A DNA stretch of 64,000 nucleotides from Lycocorax pyrrhopterus obiensis (taxonomy: Eukaryota; Chordata; Aves; Passeriformes; Paradisaeidae), in NCBI GenBank assembly GCA_014706295.1, contig JACSVZ010000002.1:57807617-57871616 (forward strand). Direction: 5' to 3'. A program made the translations under genes and the position numbers. Shown piece by piece: positions 8,691-20,526 of this stretch. Numbering within the stretch: position 1 is the stretch's first letter; each line of letters starts with the position of its first letter. Below the pieces are notes generated by a model. That model was not told the origin of the DNA. It ran no database searches and was given only the letters and a program-made list of their open reading frames with translations.

Positions 8691-11600
8691 AAAGAAAGCC
8701 AGTGCATGTACCCTGAGACTGCTTGGTGATGTGAAAGCAAGCATGATAGGTGAGGATGATTAGGATATTTGTTTCAAGAGCAAATATCCAAATAAAGCTA
8801 AAATACTCATGTAGAGGTACTTTGGATACCCTTGGCATTACTGGGTTTGGATTTTGTAACTAAAGCAACAAGAGTCCTTTTCTATACTAAATTACAGCAC
8901 TGAGAGCCTTTTAACATTGCCCATCTTTGGGTCAAATAGTCCCCATGGAGGGAAATACACTGGATTTTCACCATCAAACATATCCTAATTTAAGTGCTGT
9001 ATGGTTACATATCATAACTACTATAATATTACTATCTGTTAGAGATGTCTGCTGAGATACTTCTCCAATATCTAGTTTAATTCCTATAAAGTGAATTCAT
9101 AGTTTTCTCCATACCAGAAACAGCTATATGTGTGGGGAGTTAACAAAGACTATCATGACTTTCTAGTCCAGTCTGTTTTATGATAGCAGAGGCACTCTTA
9201 GGTTACTCTCTTGCCTTCCTTTTATGCTTGTAGTTATCATTGACTATTAGTGATTTTCTGAACATGAATTTCCATACCTGACATATAAGCCCTTTTGACA
9301 TTCTTAATATCCAAAAAATATTAAAGCAAAACATTAAAAGGCAAAATGAAATTTAAAATTCAAAGAAGACAACAATATATTATTTAAGCTACTTTTAACT
9401 TTTCAAATTTTTCTTTTGAAACTGTGAACAACATGGCAATCTATGGTTATACATTCCAACAAATGTTTCATTTCACAGTGCTTCCAGTGTGTTAAGTGAT
9501 TATTACTTAATTGCTGACAATCTATCAGAACGTTAGCTACCACCAGCATCTGAGTTCATTGGTCAAATTTGGCACATGCACTTTGTGGCATCATTTTTAC
9601 ACTTTTATACATTTTTCAGTCCTTTCCCAGCTGCTAAATTATCCCACAGAACTGAATCTGACTCAAAGTAGGGTTAATAACGTGGCACTAGGAACAGATG
9701 AAGAGGAGATTATTTAGAATTAGTATTGAGGTAGGCAACAAAATATAATTTACGAGATTTCAGCCAGACAACCAGAGTGTGTGTCTGGGTTATTTGTACC
9801 ATCCCTTTCTATCAGTAAAGTCTAAGTTCACATTTGTGGAAGGAGCAAAAATGGTAGTTGAGTATGTTTTCAAGCATTACTCATGTATGCTTTTCATTGT
9901 CCTAAGAGAAATTAAGAGACCTGTTCTGCGTAGTTAAACGTACTATAACTTTCTTTTGTGATCTGATACAGTCTGTGGTGAAAATATGTGAACTTGAGTA
10001 AGAGTTGCATGTAAAAGTCTCTGCAAGTTTACAGAGAAAGTAGCATAACTGTTATGTTGAATGTGACCACTTGAAATGCATGCACTTGAAAAATTAGCTT
10101 CTTTTCCTGCAAATAATAATGCAAAACAATCTCTCTGTTGTGATTTAGAAAATTAGTAAGATCCCAAATAAAAAACCCAAAAGATATCTCTAAAACAGTA
10201 TTTAAAATCAGAAACTAATAAAATTGACAAAAAGAAAATAAAAATCAATGCTTCTCTAGATCATCAAGTCTGTCAAACAGCATCTGTGATCTACACAAAA
10301 TAACACTAAGTATTTCCTCACTGGGACACAGCAGAGCTGAGTCTTTTTTAAGAACATTGCAGTTGCAAATACATTTGGAAGTCTGATTTCTTTCTGCTTC
10401 TTCCAGCATATGAGGGCAGTCATGCAAGGTACACTGAATGCTGACAGGCAGAAAGATAGCTTGCTTTCTCCTTCTCTTGCTGGAGAGTCTGTCATAACCT
10501 TTTCTGCACAGCTACACATACTAGTATGACTATATACCTTCAGGATTGAGTGGCAGGTGGCTAAATACAGTCTCTGGCTTTGCCTTGTTCTCTTCAGTCT
10601 TTACTGGCTGCTATACCTGTCCATTGCCCTCTGAAAGCCTTTATTCTCAGACAGGTTGGCTTAGATCTAAGACTTCATCTTGAAATCCTACTGCTTTTCT
10701 TTCACCAGACTTGGCACAGCTGAACTGATCCTTCCAGTTCAGACCATGTTTGTTGACTGGAACTTTTTGTCTTGCACAGACAACAGGCATGCTGGTGACA
10801 AGCATCATAACAGTACTCTTACCTTGCTCAGTATTTTATTTTTTTCTGCACTTCCACTGTATGTTTTATACTCAGAATGCAAATAATTACCTTTTTTCCC
10901 TAAAATGTTTGGGTACTAAGAAAGTACAATTTTTGACTGTTATCAATGCACACAATAGGGATGAAAGAAAAATAGAATTCTTGGAATCCTCAAATATCTA
11001 GTATCTCCATATAACCATGTGCACAAAGCTGAGGTTTGCTGTATTTATACCTGCCTGTCTGATTTCTAAATGTTGTGTTTGCTTGTAGGACCTACAAGAG
11101 CTGGTCTGAAATGTGCATAAATATCTAACATCTGTTCTTTTTAAAGTCTTGGCCTCATAAACAAATTAGAACTTCCAGCAGGTTCATATACAAATATAAT
11201 TCAATAAGAGTTCCTGAGAATGGAAAAAAATGCGGGTTATTTTTTTTTATTAAAATTCCCCCAGTTCTAAGCTTCAGGATGTGTACACAGACTTTACCAA
11301 AACACAGTTTTTAAAAGATTAGCAGCTACAAATAGATGGAAGAAATAAGATAGAGACGGTCAGCCAGGTACATATTTTCCATGCATCACTTTGAAAGGCT
11401 TTAGCATTTTTTGAAGATTAATCAGACTAAAATTTTCTTTTCATCACAGGCAGCTCCATCAGGTGTTCATTGAAGAAAGCTGCTTAGAGCCTTCTGATAT
11501 ACTGCAGGTTTTATAGCTACAGGTAATCATTACCTGTGGTGAGCAGCATAATCCACAGCCAACTAACTGTAAAGGGGCTTAGCACACAATATCAGAACAA

Positions 11601-14427
11601 GCAGCAAGACCCTTAAAACTACTGGGGCTCATTTGCCACAATAACAGTTTATACTGTGTGACTGCAAACTAAAAATATCCCCTTCCTCCACACATTCCCC
11701 ATGCAAAGGGTAATGTACCCGTTTTCTAGTGGATCTTAATTTATTCTTCCATATGTGATGATTTTTAATCCAATACCATGTATACAAGACATCAATCCAC
11801 ATTCTGCAAATATAAATCAAGAACAATCCACATCCTTCTATAATAATAATATATTACTTCCTGCTTTCACCATGTGTGTCTGTCTGTATGTGCAATTCAT
11901 TCTAGCTCATCTCCATTTACTGGAGGCTGGAATGGTGACTGATAGGAAATACATTCAAGCACACATCAGTTGATAATATTTAACAGGCAGCCTATAGAAT
12001 TGCAGATTAACTTATCTGTCATTAAAATTCTAGACTTATGTGTTATGCTCAGATCCACATGCTTCGCAGTGAACTTTATGGGAAAAACAACACATAAAAA
12101 TAAGCACTAAAGAAACCAAGAAAACTTAATAGAAAAAAAAATTCTATATCCAGATATTTCCATATGCTGTTTTGTTTCCCCTCTAAATATGATTTATAAT
12201 GAACCTGAAACAAGAGTGAATACATTAAAAGTCATGTAACCTTTACAGTAACTAACTTCATGTTGATTAACATATTATAGAAATGATTACACAGTGTCTG
12301 TGTTGCCCATATGGGTACATGTGAGTAAAGCTAGACAAGGATTTGATTTAGCAACTAGAATATTTTAAACAATTATTTCCCTCTAATATATGAAATAATT
12401 TCCCTTTTCATTCCTTCTAAAAGTTCTAAGAGTTTACAGGGAAATATATTTCCTGAAGACAAAAAAAAAAAATAAATAAAAAAAGAAAATTAAAAACAAA
12501 CAAACAAAAACAATCAAGACCCAAACATTAAAATCAGAAGAATACAGGAGATTTCTACATGTGAAAGTTCAACCACTTGCACTCTGTGCTATAACTTCTT
12601 CAAGAAAATCAAGACACATGGGAAATCAGGTTTCCCATTACACCAGGTACAGTTCTTTAAGATATACAAACATGTCAACTTATCCATACCGTGACCTCCA
12701 AAAAAATGAAATATCAGATGAGACTGCCAGCGTGACACTGAGAAAGACAGTTATTTTTCAGTATTTCTGAACATAACTCATACTTTAAAAAATGTTTGAG
12801 AGTATTTTGGGTCAATAACAGTAAAGCAATAGCAATATTTCATGTAGGACTTCAGCTTACAGGGAACTAACTCTAAGGAAACAAAATTATGATTTTAGTT
12901 TCATGAATGTGTCAGTTCAGTTAATAACGAATGGAACATTTATTTTGCACAGTGGAATTCTCTTCACAAATGGGAGAAAAACATTTTAGAGTTTACAGAG
13001 CTATACAGGAAGACACAAAGATGGAAGTACTGGAAAACTGAGCTATCCTGCTGGTGTTCTGAGATAGAAGACAGCATTCAGTGAAACTCAGGAGTCTAGG
13101 CTTACTTCTGAGCCTGAAACTCTCTGTTTAGGAGAGGGTCACAATATTTTCCTGTCTCAAAAAGACATTCTGTTGATTATGACTTGAGAGTGTCTCCATA
13201 CATTGCTGAAAAGCCCCACAGCATACACAACTGCCTGCTCCACCTCTTTCCTCATCTCTTTTTCTAGGATGCTCCTGCTCCTGATGCCAGCTCTGATGTT
13301 TGCTTGGCTGCACATTGAAGTGGTCAGAGAGATACTTGTCTGGCCCAGCAAGAGAGTACAGCTCAGTCACAGCAGAGAATACGGGTGTCACAACTGTTAA
13401 CACCTCTTATTCAGAAAGTCCTAAATAGAAAGAAAATAAATCTTAACAAAGTCAGAAACACTTTATTTTTTAGCTTGCTTTCTTTCTAACTAGAAAATAT
13501 TCTTAAGTAATTCTTGGAGGAGTAAACAATCTAAAAGGTAAGAAGGTGAAAATGGGATGTTCTTTAGACAAAGGACAAAATAATTTTGGATTAAATGCTT
13601 TGAGTTGTACCTCCAACCAGTCAAAGGTCATGGAACAGGGGTCTAAGACCAGCGATGTTGGTTATATGGGAATAAGCGGTGCCCCACATCCGTTTTTTGT
13701 AAAATAGCACTGGGCAATTAATGCTTCACCATCACCATGCTACCGTACAGAGCATGGCATGGTTTCAATGCACATCACTGGGTGACAGTTCTGCCAGTTT
13801 GATTAAAACAGTCAGAGTAGATTTGAGATCTTTGAGAACAGCTTTGTCCTCAGTGTAGCACATGACCATTCTCTGTTTGTGACTATCAGTATAATGTCTG
13901 AATTCTTTTCTGGCTTGGTTCTTCTTGTCCTCAATTCATATTTGTTCAGGGACAGGGAGCAGAGCCAGATCGAGGGTTTGGGATAAAGCCAGACAGAACT
14001 TGATTAACTCACTTGCCTCTAACTACAGTAATTACCATAAAAAGACTAATGCATTAATGAGCATTTTAGAAGTCAGAAAGAGTGGAGATATTCTTCAGCC
14101 CATCCTAGAAAAACAAATACATGTTTAGCTTTTGTCTCCATCAGCTTGTGTACTAGCCTATGCTTTAGCCAAACCCTTAGATTTTAACAAATGCAATAGT
14201 ACTGACAGGATGCTTTCTGGACGTATGGTTGTGTGCCAGTGATTTAACAGTATAACAGTGCAAGGTCAGGCTTTCATCTTTATGCCAGAAGCTTCTAAGA
14301 GTCATGGTGAAGACCCCACTACCATATTTCACTAGGAAGGGAAAAACATAATTTCTGAGCATCTATTTGGTTTTTAAACAAATTTAATTTCATACATAAA
14401 GTAAAATGTGGTCACCACACAAATAGT
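8691..14427. other. AT-rich unique non-coding stretch
   Basis: No interspersed repeat or gene is recognised in nearly 6 kb. An A-rich low-complexity tract lies at 12461-12518. The overlapping frames at 13128-13403 (minus) and 13203-13400 (plus) have no recognisable domain. A minus-strand pyrimidine tract ending in AG near 13420 is followed by stops in all three frames, so no exon is called. Confidence 0.6.
12461..12518. repeat. A-rich low-complexity tract
   Basis: An A13-type run followed by AAATAAAT and AAACAAAC units. No element end is recognised next to it. Confidence 0.8.
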
Positions 14428-16147
14428 GACAGAGGCAAGCAGAAGTGCTTAACACATTCTCTGCCTCTGTCTTTAACATAGATGATGGACTACGGGGGTT
14501 TCAGTGCCCTGAGCTGGAGGACCATGACTACAAGGATGATCAACTCCCAGTTGACCCTGAAGCCGTGTGGGATCTGCTGCTCCAGCTGGATCCCTACAAG
14601 TCTATGGGGCCTGATGGCATTCATCCAAGAGTTTTCAAAGAGCTAGCTAGATGTCATGGCAAAACATCTCTCAATGATTTTTGAGTGATCTTGGGAATCT
14701 AGAGAGGTCCCAGCTGACTGGAAGCTGGTGAATATTGTCCTGATTTTCAAGAAGGGCAAGAAGGAGAACCCTGGGAACTACAGACCTATCAGTCTCTCTT
14801 CAGTGCCTGGTAAAATTATGGAGAAGATTTTTTTGGGGGTATTAAAAAAAACCTGAAAGACAATGCAGTCAGTGGTCACAGCCAGCATGGCTTCCTGAGA
14901 GGAAAGTCCTGCTTGTCAAGCCTGATTTCCTTTTATGACAAGGTAACCCACCTAACTGATCAAGGCAAGCCAGTTGACGTAATCTTTTTGGATTTCAATA
15001 AAGCTTTTCATACTGTCTCTCACGGTATCCTCCTGGACAGAATATCCAGCCCACAGCTGGATAAACACAGCATGTGATGGGTGAGCAACTGGCTCATGGG
15101 TCAGGCAGAAAGGGTTACAGTGAATGGGGTGACATCAGAATGGTGACCTGTCACTAGTGGGGTTCCGCAGGGCTCCATCTTAGGCCCCATTCTCTTTAAC
15201 ATCTTCATAAATGATTTGGATGCAGGACTGGAAGGGATATGGAGCAATTTCACAGATGATGCAAAACTGGGCGGAGCTGTTGACTCCCTCGAAGGCAGGG
15301 AGGCCCTGCAGAGAGACCTTGGCAAATCAGAGGACTGGGAAATCACCAACCATATGAGGTTCAAAAAGGGAAAGTGCCAGATTCTGCATCTGGGATGGAA
15401 CAACACTGGATGTACGGACAGACTGGGGAATGACATGCTGGAGGGCAGCACCACAGAAAGGGACCTGGAGGTCCTGGTTCACAAGAAGTTGAACATGAGT
15501 CAGCAGTGCATGGGCAGGCAGGAGGGCCAACCATGTCCTGGGGTGCACCAGGCACAGCATCGCCAGCCAGGCAAGGGAGGGGATTGTCCTGCTCTGCTCT
15601 GCACTGGGGCGGCCTCACCTTGAGTCCTGTGTGCAGTTTTGGTCACAGCAACACAAGAAAGATATAAAGCTGTTAGAGAGTGTCCAAAGGAAGGCAGTGA
15701 AGATGGTGAACGGCCTTGAGGCGAAGCCATGTGAGGAGCAGCTGAGGTCACTTGGTCTGTTCAGCCTGGAGAAGAGGAGACTGAGTCTACAACTCATCAC
15801 AGTCTACAACTTCCTTGTGAGGGGAAGAAGAGGGGCAGACACTGATTTTTTCTCTGTGGTGACCAGTGGCAGGACCCAAGAGAATGGCCTAAAGTTGTGT
15901 CAGAGGAGGTTTAGGTTGGATATTAGAAAAACGTTCTTCACCCATAGGTTTTCTGGGCACTGGAACAGGCTCCCCAAGGAAGTGGTCACAGCACCAAGCC
16001 TGACAGAGTTCAAGAAACATTTGGACAATGCTCTTGGGTACATGTTGTGACTCTTGGGTCACTCATTGGTCTTGTGCATGGCCAGGAGTTGGGCTCGATG
16101 ATCCTTGGGACTCTTCCAACTTGACGTATTGTGTGATTCTGTGATTT
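14428..16147 (+). mobile_element. CR1 LINE, 5'-truncated, long reverse-transcriptase remnant
   Basis: About 1.72 kb in sense orientation, the longest CR1 in the window. It begins near the conserved CTCTGCCTCTGTCTTTAAC block upstream of the reverse transcriptase and ends with GTGTGATTCTGTGATTTT, the CR1 tail. Recognisable blocks include SMGPDGIHPRV (14445-14684 frame), the VIFLDFNKAF block (about 14978-15010), and FTDD (at about 15250), the degenerate form of the catalytic FADD motif. The C-terminal frame at 15631-16050 is uninterrupted for 139 codons. Frameshifts and stops elsewhere, for example after 14684 and near 15623, make it a dead copy. The 3' end (GGGCTCGATGATCCTTGGGA type) suggests a CR1-Y/J-like subfamily. 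Confidence 0.95.
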
Positions 16148-16365
16148 TGTAAGTCAAATGTTTTCCCTAGGTTTCTCCACAACACCTTGCCTTGTTAAAG
16201 CAAAGAGCTAAGTACTCTTATTCAACAGAGGCAGAGAGGAGTTTTGGACTCCATCTGAATTGCATAATGAAAATGGAAATAGTCGTCTGTGCATGGAAAT
16301 CAGAGTTTGTGAATAATGCAGGTATAGGCAGACTGATGTGAAGTACGAATCTCAAATTCTCCTTT

Positions 16366-16432
16366 AAACAAACAAAACAAAACAAAACAAAACAAAACAA
16401 AACAAAACTAAACAAAACTAAACAAAACAAAA
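16366..16432. repeat. (AAAAC)n pentanucleotide array
   Basis: About thirteen AAAAC units; two carry a C-to-T change (AAACT) near the right end. It begins about 220 bp downstream of the CR1 tail, so it is not simply that tail. The 87-codon minus-strand frame at 16218-16481 (repeated FVLFC) is produced by this array and is not a gene. Confidence 0.95.
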
Positions 16433-18641
16433 CCCTCACAAGGAAGGGTAACTTCTGACCGCGCAGTATGTGGCACCTCAAGGTCTATGTCAGGTTCTTT
16501 CTCATCATACTTACCTGCAATGTACTCTTTTATGACACAACAACATTTTCAAATTTAGATTAAAAATCCACATCTTTCTCAAGGCCTAAAGACTTTGCAG
16601 GCAAGATTCTGAATATGAGTCATTATTGACATGATGTTTACCTCAATACATAGGATTCAAAGCATTCTGCATGGTCATACTCATCATTCAGAATGGAAAT
16701 CTCAAAAGCCTGTGGTACTATGATGAGCTCTACTTAAAGTAGCTCATGTACATATCAGTTACAGGCCACAAAACTGTGTAGTCTGCACTTATACATACAA
16801 TAGGTTGAAACGCCAAGGAAATAAGGAATATTTTACACAAATAGACATACATGAAAAACCTCAATAATAGGCTTCATGGCACTTTCTTCTTTATGTATTG
16901 CAGAAGTTTTGATGAAAATAATTGCAGTACTCTAAGAACTGCTTAAAGAATAGACAAGGAAATCAGTGCTTCCTTGAAGCTTGGAAGACCTTAGTCTCAT
17001 CTCTTCTCATACACATTCAACATCTCAGAAGTCTCAAAGACTAGGCCTTTTGTCTCTGTACTTCAGCTCCTCCACTTATAAAGAAGTATAAAAAGGATTT
17101 TTTTTTTAAATTCATGGACATACCTGTGATAAAACTATTCGAAGATTTCAATAATTAGATACCTTAACTGAGTCTTAGATATGTTAACTGCTAGGGTAAT
17201 GGGTTTGTAGTAGATCAGCATGTAGTTTGGCCAAGCTAAATAGTTCAGGAAGCTTTCTAGGATCTTGGATTTAAAAAATCTAGACTCCCACAATATCTAG
17301 GTGAATATTTAGAATATAGCTTCTCTGAGCACCTGCAACAGACAGCCTTCCCAACAGATGCTGAGCAGGCATAATGGGCATAAAATACAAGCTTCAGACA
17401 ATTTGTCCTTTAGCTCCCCATTTGGAAAATTTTTGCAGATCTAATCGTACACCCCATGGTAGCCTCATGGAATTTGTGCTTAACTCTCTATGATTTACGC
17501 TCTTATGAATATACTGTCTTTTTAGAAATAGTTATAGAAGTACTTACTATAGAAGATATAGTTACTTTAAATGATCCTTCTTAGATAATTTAAAATACAA
17601 GTTTACCTCTTAATTAATTTTAAATGCTCCCTAGTGTGTTGTAATACTATTCTTAATATGGGGCATATATTACGCATGTACATCTTCATTTGTGAGAAAA
17701 AAAGAATAAGAAATAAAACAATCAGGAGGTGTTTTGCCAAAGTGAAAGTGAAATAAAAGTGTTTATTTCCATAGCATGTCAGACTGGGACAGTGAGACCA
17801 TCACAAGAACAGAGTCAAAAATACCTGGTACTCCAGACAAAAGGGGATTTACTGTGGAATTAGGCAGACCCCTCCAGTACATTCCTAGGAATGTTAAAGC
17901 CTTAAGCTGACATGCCCTACAGTAAAACAGCAAAATGCTGCGGACCCAGAATTGTCTCTACCATATTGCTTCTCTAGTGTTTTTCCAAAACCTGCAGCTA
18001 GTGCAAGGTGCAGAAAACCCTAGCAATAATATTTCTATGATATCCTGGTGATTGTAAATATTAAAAAGAATCTCACCCAATTGTGCTTCTCTCACAAGCT
18101 AGTTCCATTCAGAGAATCTCAAACACCAGTTTAAATAAATATTCACAAAGTGAAAGCAGGCATTCTTACCTTTTCTACAATTTACAATGTACTGTGCACT
18201 TGAGTTTTTTAGAAGTCAGAAGTCAGACGTAGTACCTAATACCAATACTTAGAAGTAAAGGTTCCAGTTTTCTCCTTTTCTCTAAAGGCAGCCTTTAAGA
18301 TAAAAGTAACGCTTTTCTCCACTAAAGAGAGAGGAAAACTGAAGATGGGTGCAGCAAAATGTGCTGTGGAACATATCACAAGCGGTGTGTGTCTGCCCTT
18401 GGTATACGATTTTGATCTTTTTTCCTCATTCTAATCCCATTTATTCATCCCATGCTGAGGATGTCACACTGCTGCAGTGTAGAGTTAGGCATGGCTCTCA
18501 AAGGACGCTGAGAGCCCAGTGCTGACTACCAACCACTGCACGTGGGCTTTACTACAGGACTGTCTCACGTGCAACCCCCTGTCTCCACGCCTCCACAGCC
18601 ATTCCACCTGGTGCTGTGAAGCCTTCATTTTCCTTGTTTAG

Positions 18642-18699
18642 TAATTTCTAGTCTAGAATAAATAGTCTGCAAGAACTAATAATTTCTAGTCTAGAATAA
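18642..18699 (+). repeat. 20-bp direct repeat, 38-bp period
   Basis: TAATTTCTAGTCTAGAATAA occurs at 18642-18661 and again, exactly, at 18680-18699. Each copy contains the palindrome-like TTCTAGTCTAGAA. It is probably a local slippage duplication. Confidence 0.9.
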
Positions 18700-19590
18700 C
18701 TGAGCATCTCTGTGTGCTTTTTAATTAAGAAGACGTATACTATAAAAAAGATTAAATTATTCTTGGCAATAACTCCATAAATACATGCTATCCATTATTG
18801 TGGTGGGACTCCAAATCGACAAATTGCCAGAAATTAACTATTTGATTTCAAGAACCAATGTTAATTTTATGTCAGCTGGAGATGAATGTCAATACTAATT
18901 ATGAAGTGCAGAAAATTAGAAACTGAGGATATTCAATTATTTATCCCTATTGATTATTATTGATGACTATTTGATTATTTATCACTAAAATGTCATAGCC
19001 TAATCATTCAATTTTCCACCCCAAAAAGCACAGTCTTCATTGACTCCACATGATTCATCATCCATGTTGAATAAGGGAAGAGAAAATGGATACTAAACCC
19101 ATTAATTTCTACAACCACCCAAACTGGAATGTTAATCTAATGATTTGCTCTGTGTCATGTGTCTTTGGACAGTTCAGGTCTTTCAGAGGACTCTAGCTGA
19201 GTAGAAAGGCTCCTTACTGTAAAGCAGAGAGAAAAATGAGTTGAACAGTAAGGTCTGTTTTGCAGCAGATTTCACCTACACTGCAGAAATTGCAGAGTAT
19301 CAGCACTTCAAAATTACAAACATGTGCTGCACCTGGTTCCTAAACAAACAAAGCACAACACAGGACTCCCCCTTGATGACTTATTTTTGATGAAATCATT
19401 GAGCCAAGGCAAAAAGCTTGAATTACGAAAGCAGCAGCCTGAATAGGCCTGCTTATTCCTGCTACAATTACCTTTTCTCAGTGAAGGCTGCCTATTTTAT
19501 CAATAGCTCTGTCAACATTTTAAAACCTCCTCAGAGTAATTCAGATTGTTGAATGTAAATAAGCCACCTGCTTTCAAAGATCAAAACAAG

Positions 19591-19609
19591 ATTTATTTAT
19601 TTATTTATT
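19591..19609. repeat. (ATTT)n microsatellite
   Basis: Nearly five perfect ATTT units. Confidence 0.9.
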
Positions 19610-20504
19610 AAAACTGATAAAGAAGGGGCCCTGCACACAAATGAGAAAACACTCCCCATCTCTTTCTTTAACCTCCGTTTCTGATAATTCAGATGATGTT
19701 CTAACTGAAAACTAGGTTACAGCAAAGGAACTTAACAATGCATGTGCTTACCTACATAATATCAGACGAATAGTGATGCCAGCCAGAACTTGATGTTTCG
19801 TGCGTGTGTTGTCCAAACTGTTCATTGCAGTACAAGGGATCTCTAGGAAAGCCATGACAGGGTCTTATCACATAAGATGGCAATATCAAACCTCTCCTTT
19901 TCAAGCAATGCTGACAATATTACAAGAAAAATATTGCCTATCATAATACCCCATGGAAGATGGCTGCTCCTTTGTCACTGGTGCTGTGCACTGAGAATCT
20001 ACTGCTATGCCCAGAGCTGGTTGAGGGCTGGGAAATATGGGGTCCAGCACAAAGCAGTCTCTTCTAGAGTGTAAAGCTATTTGAGTGACAGAAATGCTCA
20101 CACATGGTTTTTTGTTTTGGTGAATGACACCAAGCTCCTCTTTCCTTCCCTCTCAACATTTTTTGTTGCTATAAGAGTAAATACAGATTCTGAAAGAAAA
20201 GGAGTATGACACACTCATTAGCATAAATATCCTTGTGATTTTAACCTTGTGCTGTCAGAGCCTGTCAAGCTTCATCTTCCTGCTGCCCCCTTTTATTTTT
20301 TTTCACATCTACACTCATATCTAGTTTTCCTAAGCAGGCAACAGGGTAGATTTTAGTTCACATTTCATAAGCTAAAACCCACCTCTTAATTCTCTGGAAC
20401 TCTGCACATTTTCTTCAGATCCATAATTGACTATAATTTCTCTGCAAAAAAATGAAAACTTTATTTTCACTTTTCATTATCTTAAGATGTACAGCATAAA
20501 GCAA

Positions 20505-20526
20505 ATATATATATATATATATATAT
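20505..20526. repeat. (AT)11 microsatellite
   Basis: Twenty-two bases of perfect AT alternation, the longest pure dinucleotide run in the window. Confidence 0.95.

Noticed and set aside
8413..8838. 141-codon minus-strand open frame
   Set aside because: It lies mostly in an ERVL-type LTR and runs out of it into unrelated DNA; LTRs do not encode protein here.
13128..13420. Minus-strand exon-like segment after a pyrimidine tract
   Set aside because: All three frames hit stops within a few codons of the acceptor.
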